5,099 nt of DNA from Nanobdellota archaeon (GCA_018816205.1 JAHIWJ010000048.1:1-5099); one strand, 5' to 3'; shown: positions 1 through 5,029, counted from the stretch's first letter. A program made the numbers and translations. The notes: generated by a model not told the origin, from the letters alone.

Positions 1-383
1 GTGGGAGAATCATCAAATAAGAGCAAGCGGGTCTCGTAAGTGTTGACACTAACATCCTGAAGTGCCTTCGTAACAAACGTCGCATCACTATACTCAACAG
101 TTGTAATAAAACCTTCTGCAGTTCCTTGCATTACGCTCACAATAACTTCAACAAGGTTTAGGTTGTTGCCACTTCCTTCAGGATCAATAATGCCCTCACC
201 CGGCTTAACTAGGCACCTCTGCGGCTCGACACTGACTTCTGCACATGTAGCCTGCGCCTGGAAAGTTTCTCCCCCCCTTTGAAAAATCGGAGCCATAAAC
301 GCCCAGATAATACCAATTGCAATCAATGAAACCAAAACTACGAGAACCGTAATAACAATATTGCTAAGACCCCTGCCTTTCAT
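1..383 (-). CDS. Pilin-like secreted/surface protein, partial (3' end outside the window)
   Basis: The ATG at 383 opens a frame of 127 codons with no stop before the window edge, so the C-terminal part is missing. The N-terminus MKGRGLSNIVITVLVVLV matches archaeal type IV pilin / class III signal peptides: Arg4-Gly5 before Leu6, then a hydrophobic helix to about residue 34. Processing after Gly5 by a PibD/EppA-type prepilin peptidase is inferred. The exposed part (about 35-127) aligns without gaps, over most of its length, to the N-terminal domain of the protein encoded at 557-2164. Shared features are Cys47 and Cys57 in the same positions (a likely disulfide), PQ-[RK]-CL, VEY-x-D-x-TF-x-TK and TYETR. 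The whole fold is probably a beta-sandwich, but that is a guess. A TATA-like box lies 22-29 bp upstream and there is no Shine-Dalgarno sequence. A run of seven G in the coding strand (271-277) follows the helix. It is unknown whether Cys-rich modules follow, as they do in the paralogue. Confidence 0.85.
   Translation of the reverse strand, partial: MKGRGLSNIVITVLVVLVSLIAIGIIWAFMAPIFQRGGETFQAQATCAEVSVEPQRCLVKPGEGIIDPEGSGNNLNLVEVIVSVMQGTAEGFITTVEYSDATFVTKALQDVSVNTYETRLLLFDDSP
319..374 (-). repeat. 56-bp perfect direct repeat, copy 1 (pilin signal/helix coding)
   Basis: Bases 319-374 are identical to 2100-2155, including all wobble positions. In this gene they encode residues Arg4 to Ala22 of the signal peptide and helix. 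Identity stops abruptly on both sides: 318 is T against C at 2099, and 375 is G against C at 2156. Confidence 0.95.
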
Positions 384-400
384 AACTTAAAAAAGAACTT

Positions 401-415
401 TTTAATATACTTAAA
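401..415 (-). promoter_or_regulatory. TATA-like promoter of the pilin-like gene at 1-383
   Basis: Read on the minus strand this is TTTAAGTATATTAAA, centred about 25 bp before the ATG at 383. That spacing predicts a transcript starting at or within a few bases of the start codon. No Shine-Dalgarno sequence lies between the box and the ATG. Confidence 0.55.
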
Positions 416-538
416 CTTACCTAATGCGTGTCATTTTTCCCGCTTAGAATAACCAGTAAACCTGCATTAACCCCCCGCTAATTTATCTTTTTGACTAAAA
501 CTCAACCTCTTAATCAATACAACTATTCAGAACTGTTT

Positions 539-545
539 AAAAAAA
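539..545 (-). terminator. Oligo-T transcription stop signal after the Cys-rich surface protein
   Basis: On the minus strand seven consecutive T begin 12 bases after the TGA stop at 557-559. Archaeal RNA polymerase commonly terminates at short T-tracts without a hairpin, and none is visible here. This would separate the large surface gene from the next pilin-like gene, which has its own promoter. Confidence 0.5.
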
Positions 546-556
546 TTTGTGTCTTA

Positions 557-2164
557 TCAGGTTTCAACGCAGCAAAACTCCGACCCCTGGGTAATGCACC
601 AGAAATTAGACGGATTGTAGACTACCTGCCCAGGCCCACAACCCCCTGATCCGCACTCGCCAGGACATTCTTCAAGCCCGCAACAGAATGTAGAGCCGGA
701 GGGATCGCAATCCATATCCCCGTGTTGCAAATGGTCAGAGCCCATACAACCAATGCCGTAGGTATCACATACCCCACCAATTTCGTCGCAGCCCAAAGCT
801 ACACAGCATTGCAGATCATAGCACGGATCTCCAGAATCTCCAAGATAATAATGTTGATACCCTGCCCCACAAGAATCACTGCAAGTCCATGACATAAAAG
901 GCAAAGAATCACAACTGCTAGGGCAATCAGGGGTCTCATCAACAACGCCATCACAATCATTATCTGTATGATCAGAACAAATCACTGGTCCTCCACCAGA
1001 ATAGGTTTCAATCACGCCAGGATTAACAAACTCATCTCCGTCATCACAATCTGCCGGAAGAGTGTCTCCGCCCTCTGCAGGGTCGCAAGTATCATATCCA
1101 TCACTATCCCCATCAACACAGATTGGCCCGGCGCACTGTGGGTCAGCACCGTCAATAAGACCATTGCAATCATCATCCACACCGTTCCCGCAATTTTCAC
1201 TAGCCTCCGGATGAATACCATCATCTCCATCATCACAATCAGTCCCACCACAAGCTTCATCCTGATACCCGTCCACATCGTCATCAGGACAGCTTAGATC
1301 ACATTCCTCATCATCTAGATCGGTTAATCCATTGCAATTATCATCTACTTCATTACCACAATTTTCACTAGCGCCTGGATGGACAGCACTATTGCCGTCG
1401 TTACAATCAGATCCTCCGCATGAAGCGGCACTATACCCATCTCCATCACCATCTTCACAACCCGTGTCACCACCATCGCCTCCACCACCGCCACCCCCGC
1501 CAGGGCTACTCCTCACCGCACAGTACCCGCTGCGGCAGACATACCCGCTATCGCAGTCCGCATCACTGGTGCAATAGCCGTCATCATTACTATAAAAGGT
1601 GCAAACCCCATCTGTGCAAACATGATTAGCAGGACAGTCACTATTGCTCACGCAAGGGGAATCCCCACCAGACCCTGTCCCAACGCCGCACATAACTGTA
1701 ATATCTGACTCAGTGCAGGGCACAATCTCTCCAGAATCTAACTTTACGAGAGCGGTAGCCCTCGCCTTCACGGGGAACAATCCACCAGGCTCATAAGAAG
1801 TAAAAGTATCAATCGCTCTAGTTTCATAAGTTTCAATAGTTTCTTCTAATTCCTTTGTAAGAAATGTCTGGTCATTGTACTCGACTGTTGCTAAAAACCC
1901 TGCAACCACCCCCCTATCAACTTTAACTCTAACAACCACCTTGTCATAAACCCCGCCCTCATCCCTCACCCCACCAGCTCCAGCGAACCTCAAACATTTT
2001 TGTGGCGACAAGTCAATCTCAGAACAAAGAGTGCTCGTCTGGAACTCAACCCCGCTCCTTGTAAAAACCGGACGCAAAAACGACCACACAATAGCCACCG
2101 CAATCAATGAAACCAAAACTACGAGAACCGTAATAACAATATTGCTAAGACCCCTCTTTTGCAT
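557..2164 (-). CDS. Pilin-like, Cys-rich modular surface protein with MopE/thrombospondin-3-type repeats
   Basis: 535 residues, probably exported and displayed on the cell surface. Modules in order: class III signal and helix (1-34, Lys3-Arg4-Gly5-Leu6-Ser7); a pilin-like domain shared with the neighbour at 1-383 (about 35-165, Cys47/57 and Cys150/159); two identical-spacing 4-Cys modules (171-188 and 198-215, C-x5-C-x5-C-x4-C); a run of eight Gly (222-229); three Asp-rich repeats (236-282, 292-338, 349-413) each with D-x-D-x-D-G and then [DN]CxDG...P[GE]...[DN]xCxG, as in the Pfam Cu-binding_MopE / putative metal-binding family; and three C-terminal 6-Cys modules (418-454, 459-495, 500-532), each ending in CC. 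The 48 cysteines fall in even numbers per module, which argues for disulfides. Calcium is the likely ligand of the D-x-D-x-D-G loops; copper is not shown. An in-frame ATG at 2185 is rejected because it overlaps the TATA box. Ligand and partners are unknown. Confidence 0.9.
   Translation of the reverse strand: MQKRGLSNIVITVLVVLVSLIAVAIVWSFLRPVFTRSGVEFQTSTLCSEIDLSPQKCLRFAGAGGVRDEGGVYDKVVVRVKVDRGVVAGFLATVEYNDQTFLTKELEETIETYETRAIDTFTSYEPGGLFPVKARATALVKLDSGEIVPCTESDITVMCGVGTGSGGDSPCVSNSDCPANHVCTDGVCTFYSNDDGYCTSDADCDSGYVCRSGYCAVRSSPGGGGGGGGDGGDTGCEDGDGDGYSAASCGGSDCNDGNSAVHPGASENCGNEVDDNCNGLTDLDDEECDLSCPDDDVDGYQDEACGGTDCDDGDDGIHPEASENCGNGVDDDCNGLIDGADPQCAGPICVDGDSDGYDTCDPAEGGDTLPADCDDGDEFVNPGVIETYSGGGPVICSDHTDNDCDGVVDETPDCPSSCDSLPFMSWTCSDSCGAGYQHYYLGDSGDPCYDLQCCVALGCDEIGGVCDTYGIGCMGSDHLQHGDMDCDPSGSTFCCGLEECPGECGSGGCGPGQVVYNPSNFWCITQGSEFCCVET
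926..1459 (-). repeat. Three tandem MopE/thrombospondin-3-like repeats within the surface protein gene
   Basis: Units lie at about 1319-1459, 1151-1291 and 926-1120. The first two are 168 bp (56 codons) apart and have the same cysteine spacing (12, 4, 14, 7, 10 residues between successive Cys). They still share DNA stretches such as ATTGCAAT followed by ATCATC, and CAATTTTCACTAGC. The third is longer and more diverged (10, 12, 22, 7, 9). The order suggests a recent duplication of one unit next to an older one. Confidence 0.85.
2100..2155 (-). repeat. 56-bp perfect direct repeat, copy 2 (pilin signal/helix coding)
   Basis: Identical to 319-374, 1781 bp away in the same orientation. It encodes the Arg4-Ala22 segment of the large Cys-rich surface protein. 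The downstream homologous domain is clearly diverged, so this island of DNA identity stands out. Confidence 0.95.
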
Positions 2165-2184
2165 AAATATACATATTTTTAACA

Positions 2185-2192
2185 TATTTAAA
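2185..2192 (-). promoter_or_regulatory. TATA box of the Cys-rich surface protein; decides its start codon
   Basis: Minus-strand TTTAAATA begins two bases after the TAA stop of the cyclophilin gene (2194-2196). Its centre is about 25 bp from the ATG at 2164, the expected spacing for a leaderless archaeal transcript. The alternative ATG at 2185 overlaps the box and would add seven residues before the signal motif, so 2164 is preferred. Confidence 0.65.
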
Positions 2193-2193
2193 T

Positions 2194-2775
2194 TTACCGA
2201 ATATATGCCCGAATTATTTTAATCTCTTCAACAGGCAAATCTCTGCTGTCTGTCTCCACATGGGCAATTGCATCGACAACATCCATGCCTTCGATAACCT
2301 CGCCAAAAACAGGGTGCTTGTCATCCAACAAGATATTATCCTGCAGATTTATAAAAAATTGACTTCCCCCAGTATTAGGTCCAGCGTTTGCCATAGAAAT
2401 TGTTCCCAATTTATTGGAGTGGCTGTACGTTTCAGGAAATTCATCTTTGATAGTGTATCCAGGCCCGCCAGTTCCCCACAAACTCTTTTTCTCAGAATCT
2501 TTCGTAAGCGGGTCTCCTCCTTGGATAACAAAACCCTCAACCACCCGATGAAACAAAACACCGTCGTAAAAGCCCTCTTCAACAAGCTTCTGAAAATTTC
2601 CCGCAGTTATCGGCATATCCGAATACAACTTAATAACAATGTCTCCTTTATCAGTTTCTAAAACAACTTCCGTGCCTTTATCACTATACATTCTCACAAC
2701 CCCATAAATCACAATCAACAAAATTGCCACAAGCAAAACCGTAACTATCGGCACGCTGGCACCTTTTCTTTCCAT
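2194..2775 (-). CDS. Membrane-anchored peptidyl-prolyl cis-trans isomerase (cyclophilin)
   Basis: 193 residues. It catalyses cis-trans isomerisation of X-Pro peptide bonds during protein folding. Residues 1-30 form a basic start and one hydrophobic helix (about 8-28); the cyclophilin domain fills about 35-193, near the usual single-domain length. By comparison with human CypA, the catalytic residues are present: FHR with Arg77 (CypA Arg55), Phe82 (Phe60), Gln85 (Gln63), SMANAGPNTGGSQFF with Asn130, Gln139 and Phe141, and His154 (His126). Leu149 replaces the cyclosporin-contacting Trp121, as in many prokaryotic members, so low drug sensitivity is expected but not shown. The N-terminus MERKGASVPIVTVLL resembles class III (archaellin/pilin) signals with Lys4-Gly5-Ala6, so it is either processed or simply a membrane anchor. 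In both cases the enzyme should face outward, next to the Pro- and Cys-containing surface proteins at 1-2164. The gene has its own promoter. Confidence 0.95.
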   Translation of the reverse strand: MERKGASVPIVTVLLVAILLIVIYGVVRMYSDKGTEVVLETDKGDIVIKLYSDMPITAGNFQKLVEEGFYDGVLFHRVVEGFVIQGGDPLTKDSEKKSLWGTGGPGYTIKDEFPETYSHSNKLGTISMANAGPNTGGSQFFINLQDNILLDDKHPVFGEVIEGMDVVDAIAHVETDSRDLPVEEIKIIRAYIR

Positions 2776-2797
2776 TCAAAATTTAAAACGCCTTCGA

Positions 2798-2805
2798 TTA
2801 TAAAT
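2798..2805 (-). promoter_or_regulatory. TATA box of the cyclophilin gene
   Basis: Minus-strand ATTTATAA is centred about 26 bp before the ATG at 2775, and there is no Shine-Dalgarno sequence before that ATG. It lies just past the stop codon of the upstream membrane-protein gene (TAG at 2810-2812). Confidence 0.6.
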
Positions 2806-2809
2806 CTTA

Positions 2810-3178
2810 CTAAAACTCAAACTTGTTATGAAAATACCTCCATCTAGAAACAATTATCGCAAAAACCGACAAAACAAAACCCGCCAGCAGCCCGATGTCA
2901 TTATGTGCATTCACCAATACCCTTTGAACAGAAATTATCGTAATAACTGCCAAACCAAAAATAAAATACGGCACCCTCCAGCTTTTATTCTGGTCTATAA
3001 AATACCAAAAGACATACAAAACAAACATCGCCACAGTAAGATGCATCGACGCATCAAACAAAATATTTCTTCCAAAGATGCTCATCGGCACAAACTTAAA
3101 AATTATAAGGCCCGCCGCCATAACAACCGCAGCAATTAACAAGCTTCGCACCTTTTTTTCAAAAGAAAGTTTTTTCAT
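2810..3178 (-). CDS. Small four-helix membrane protein, weakly PAP2-like
   Basis: 122 residues with a Lys-rich start and four probable membrane helices (about 12-30, 44-62, 69-88, 96-111). I do not recognise the family with certainty. There is a faint likeness to PAP2/lipid phosphatases: DASMH (42-46) in the place of the PSGH motif, and R86-x5-H92 followed by G100, matching the spacing of the SRxxxxxHxxxDxxxG motif. However, the motif Asp sits two residues early (Asp94; position 96 is Gly), and the Pro and Gly of PSGH are replaced. It may be a divergent or catalytically inactive member, or the match may be chance. A TTG at 3238 would add 20 residues. ATG 3178 is chosen because a TATA box lies about 25 bp upstream of it and inside that longer frame. 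It is divergent from the Nudix gene. Confidence 0.75.
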   Translation of the reverse strand: MKKLSFEKKVRSLLIAAVVMAAGLIIFKFVPMSIFGRNILFDASMHLTVAMFVLYVFWYFIDQNKSWRVPYFIFGLAVITIISVQRVLVNAHNDIGLLAGFVLSVFAIIVSRWRYFHNKFEF

Positions 3179-3198
3179 CAATAAAATAAACAACTCCT

Positions 3199-3206
3199 CT
3201 TTATAA
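3199..3206 (-). promoter_or_regulatory. TATA box of the small membrane protein; decides its start
   Basis: Minus-strand TTATAAAG is centred about 25 bp before the ATG at 3178. Its position inside the longer TTG-started frame argues for the shorter protein. A GGAG at about 15 bases before the ATG is too far away for a usual Shine-Dalgarno role. Confidence 0.55.
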
Positions 3207-3246
3207 GAATAACGTTGAAAATTAAAATTCTTAAGCAAGATAGATT

Positions 3247-3254
3247 TTTATATT
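3247..3254 (+). promoter_or_regulatory. TATA box of the Nudix hydrolase gene
   Basis: TTTATATT is centred about 24 bp before the GTG at 3274. It lies in the 95-bp divergent region shared with the small membrane protein gene, with the two boxes about 40 bp apart. Confidence 0.55.
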
Positions 3255-3273
3255 TTAACACCCTATTAACATC

Positions 3274-3645
3274 GTGATCGAAATATCAAAATCAGTAATC
3301 CAAAAAAATGGAAAGTTTCTTCTCTTAAGAAGAGCCTCCCATTCCAAAAGTTATCCTAATCTATGGGACTTTGCTGGAGGAAAACATGAGCCGGGCGAAA
3401 CTCCAGAACAAGCAGTCATAAGAGAAACAAAAGAAGAGACTGGATACGGCATAGAACCGGGAATTGAAATTAAAACAGAGGAATACCACGATGAAAAACA
3501 CGACTTACTGTTTCACTATTTTGCTCCCAAAATACTTTCTGGAGAACTAACTCTAAGCTCGGATCACTCCGATTTCAAATGGCTATCTAAAGAAGAAATG
3601 AAAGATTTTGAACCACACCCCTCTGTAAAATTGTTTTTTGAATAA
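3274..3645 (+). CDS. Nudix (MutT-like) nucleotide pyrophosphohydrolase
   Basis: 123 residues, GTG start, a complete small cytoplasmic Nudix domain. The family hydrolyses nucleoside diphosphates linked to another group, with Mg2+ or Mn2+. The Nudix box spans residues 36-58 and fits G-x5-E-x7-RE-U-x-EE-x-G-U: Gly36, Glu42, Arg50-Glu51, Glu54-Glu55, Gly57. Thr52 stands where a hydrophobic residue is usual, a mild deviation. The metal-binding Glu residues are all present. The stretch WDFAGGK (31-37) before the box resembles the L-W-x-F-P-G-G-K segment of MutT-type enzymes, and a W-L-x-x-E-E element follows at 103-108. Cleaning of oxidised dNTPs is possible, but substrate cannot be read from sequence in this family. 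The nearest upstream gene is divergent, so it is probably monocistronic. Confidence 0.95.
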   Translation: MIEISKSVIQKNGKFLLLRRASHSKSYPNLWDFAGGKHEPGETPEQAVIRETKEETGYGIEPGIEIKTEEYHDEKHDLLFHYFAPKILSGELTLSSDHSDFKWLSKEEMKDFEPHPSVKLFFE

Positions 3646-3764
3646 CAAAACCTCTAACGGTTCGGTGGACGTGGTTGGTATAATAATTTTCAGGGGACGG
3701 TGGCTAATAACTAATAATCCACCTTTAACATCACATTTTTAATCTCTAATTTCCTAAAAAGACA
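3646..3764 (+). other. Intergenic region with possible structured or non-coding RNA
   Basis: No protein frame fits. Two G-rich patches (about 3660-3678 and 3692-3703) stand out in A/T-rich surroundings, each with GGTGG (3664-3668, 3699-3703). The second can pair with CCACC at 3719-3723, leaving a 15-base loop that contains CTAATAA twice in tandem (3704-3717). A TATA-like TATAATAA lies at 3679-3686. No C/D or H/ACA box signature was recognised. It may be a 3' UTR structure, a small RNA or nothing. Confidence 0.3.
3736..3744 (+). promoter_or_regulatory. TATA-like box of the MFS transporter gene
   Basis: TTTTTAATC is centred about 25 bp before the ATG at 3765. No Shine-Dalgarno sequence precedes the start, so leaderless translation is likely. 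Confidence 0.5.
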
Positions 3765-4967
3765 ATGGCCATACTCGCAAGAAAAAATTACGGCACACCT
3801 CAACCTTCAGGAATCACTCAACTCTCAATCATCGGTATGATAACCGCTCTTTCAGCAGCCCTGATGAACACCGTCTGGGCGATTTACATGGACTCTTTTT
3901 TCAACAGTGAAGTTTTAGTCGGACTTTTCTCAGCATTCCTAACTATAATCGCAATCGTCACACATTTCATTTTTATCCCGGTAATTGAAAAAGCTGACAA
4001 AGCAAAACTCTATGCGTCATCTTTGCTGTTATTTATGGTTTTTTATCTGATATTTGCCATGAATCAAAGTTTCATTGTGATGATTATAGTCGCAACTTTA
4101 ATGACGGCATTCTTAGCCCTGCGGATAACCAGCTGGGGAATTCTCGTAAAAGACGCTTCCTCAAAACAAGGTCTCTCCAAAAACGAAGGATTGGTTTTCA
4201 CGTTCTCCAACATGGCCTTCGTTATCGGCCCATTAATCGCAGGATTCATCTCCGCGCAATACGGTCTCCGCTGGGTTTTCGTAGCTGCCGCTGCAGTGCT
4301 TCTGATAGGTTTTTTCTTCTTTAAATTTTCAGGAATAAAGGGCGATGGCGGCAAAAAAAGAACTGACAAAGATCTCTACAAAAACTTCATAGACTTTTTC
4401 AAAAACAAGGACCGCATTGTAGCTTATCTCGTTGGCAGCGGAGTCACGAGCTGGTGGATTCTAATTTATTTGTTCATGCCACTGCATATGATCCGTAATG
4501 GGTTCTCGGATCTTGCAGTTGGATACTTCCTGTTTGCCGTCGCAGTCCCGTTAATCTTGCTCGAGTATAAGTTTTCAAAATCTGCTGGAAAGATTGGCTT
4601 CAGGAGAGTTTTCAAAATAGGCTATTTATTTGTTGCAATCGTTGCTGCCGCATGCTTTTTTTTCACTAATCTTTACGTTATCCTGGGCCTTCTTGTAATT
4701 GCCAGCGTTGGAATGGCCATGCTCGAACCAACAACCGAGGCTTACTTTTTCGACATCCTTAAGGGCAAGGAAAGGTACCGTTTTTACAGTCCTTATGGCA
4801 CTTCGATAGACTTCGGCCACCTCGTATCTAAAATTTCTGGAGCTGTATTGTTAATCTTCCTGCCGTTCAAATTTATATTCGTCTTATTCGCAGTTTGGAT
4901 GTTTGTTCTATTTTTCTTCTCCTGCAAAACAAGAAAAGTTATAGAAGCAAAGCGAAGGGGGATATAG
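3765..4967 (+). CDS. Major facilitator superfamily (MFS) transporter
   Basis: 400 residues, the normal length for a 12-helix MFS permease in the cytoplasmic membrane. Probable helices: about 17-42, 50-74, 82-98, 101-127, 144-164, 169-190, then a Lys-rich cytoplasmic loop (191-218), then 219-240, 250-269, 282-300, 303-320, 352-369 and 370-387. The 6+6 arrangement with a charged central loop is typical. GPLIAGFISAQYGLRW (155-170) matches the conserved helix 5-6 signature of drug/sugar MFS members, and a weak motif-A-like EKADKAKL follows helix 2. Between helices 10 and 11 lies an acidic and aromatic stretch (321-350). Substrate and direction of transport cannot be assigned; drug-efflux or small-metabolite export families are the closest in style. 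It ends 62 bp before the next gene, which has its own promoter and ribosome binding site. Confidence 0.93.
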   Translation: MAILARKNYGTPQPSGITQLSIIGMITALSAALMNTVWAIYMDSFFNSEVLVGLFSAFLTIIAIVTHFIFIPVIEKADKAKLYASSLLLFMVFYLIFAMNQSFIVMIIVATLMTAFLALRITSWGILVKDASSKQGLSKNEGLVFTFSNMAFVIGPLIAGFISAQYGLRWVFVAAAAVLLIGFFFFKFSGIKGDGGKKRTDKDLYKNFIDFFKNKDRIVAYLVGSGVTSWWILIYLFMPLHMIRNGFSDLAVGYFLFAVAVPLILLEYKFSKSAGKIGFRRVFKIGYLFVAIVAAACFFFTNLYVILGLLVIASVGMAMLEPTTEAYFFDILKGKERYRFYSPYGTSIDFGHLVSKISGAVLLIFLPFKFIFVLFAVWMFVLFFFSCKTRKVIEAKRRGI

Positions 4968-4978
4968 TATACTAAACG

Positions 4979-4997
4979 TCAGATTTATATAATCTGA
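4979..4997. repeat. Perfect 7-bp inverted repeat around a TATA box
   Basis: TCAGATT (4979-4985) and AATCTGA (4991-4997) are perfect inverted arms around TATAT. It starts 11 bases after the MFS stop codon. It could be an operator over the promoter of the last gene or a hairpin at the end of the MFS transcript; no T-tract follows. Confidence 0.6.
4984..4992 (+). promoter_or_regulatory. TATA box of the zinc-ribbon gene
   Basis: TTTATATAA predicts a transcript start near 5013, giving a short leader of about 17 bases that just contains the Shine-Dalgarno sequence. The box sits inside the inverted repeat at 4979-4997. Confidence 0.5.
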
Positions 4998-5014
4998 TAG
5001 TTTAACCCCCTGAT

Positions 5015-5023
5015 AAGGAGGTG
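5015..5023 (+). promoter_or_regulatory. Strong Shine-Dalgarno sequence of the zinc-ribbon gene
   Basis: AAGGAGGTG lies six bases before the ATG at 5030 and is a near-complete match to the 16S anti-Shine-Dalgarno. It is the only such site in front of a gene in this window; it fixes the start of the last frame. Confidence 0.75.
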
Positions 5024-5029
5024 TGTTCT

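Larger units (their letters stand above)
384..556. other. 173-bp intergenic region between the two pilin-like genes
   Basis: No open frame of useful length and no RNA gene is visible here. It holds the T-tract just past the end of the upstream gene and the promoter of the downstream gene. The middle (about 420-535) is A/T-rich and unremarkable, with one run of six C (471-476) and no convincing hairpin. Confidence 0.6.

Noticed and set aside
926..1459. Regularly spaced repeats as a CRISPR array
   Set aside because: The units are in frame, imperfect, and encode a known kind of Asp/Cys-rich protein repeat.
926..1459. Copper binding inferred from the MopE name
   Set aside because: The family name comes from one methanotroph protein. 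Only the D-x-D-x-D-G and DC-x-DG patterns are visible here, and they fit calcium at least as well.
1472..1504. Poly-Gly codon stretch as a phase-variable tract
   Set aside because: It is made of mixed GGN codons in triplets, so a length change would keep the frame; it reads as a flexible linker between modules.
968..1629. Open frames on the plus strand and in a second minus frame across the Cys-rich gene
   Set aside because: They are rich in Pro, His, Ser or Ile and Met as expected from reading Gly/Asp/Cys codons in other frames, and they have no promoter or family resemblance.
2165..2185. Upstream ATG extending the Cys-rich surface protein by seven residues
   Set aside because: It overlaps the TATA box at 2185-2192 and places extra residues before the basic-Gly-Leu-Ser signal, which in the paralogue and the cyclophilin starts at residue 4.
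2260..2661. Plus-strand frame opposite the cyclophilin gene
   Set aside because: The minus strand encodes a complete cyclophilin with its catalytic residues; the opposite frame shows no motif or start signal.
3179..3238. TTG-started 20-residue extension of the small membrane protein
   Set aside because: A TATA box at 3199-3206 lies inside this stretch with correct spacing to the ATG at 3178, and the extension shows no recognisable motif.
4064..4369. Minus-strand frame inside the MFS gene
   Set aside because: It is a shadow of hydrophobic codons in a clear 12-helix transporter.
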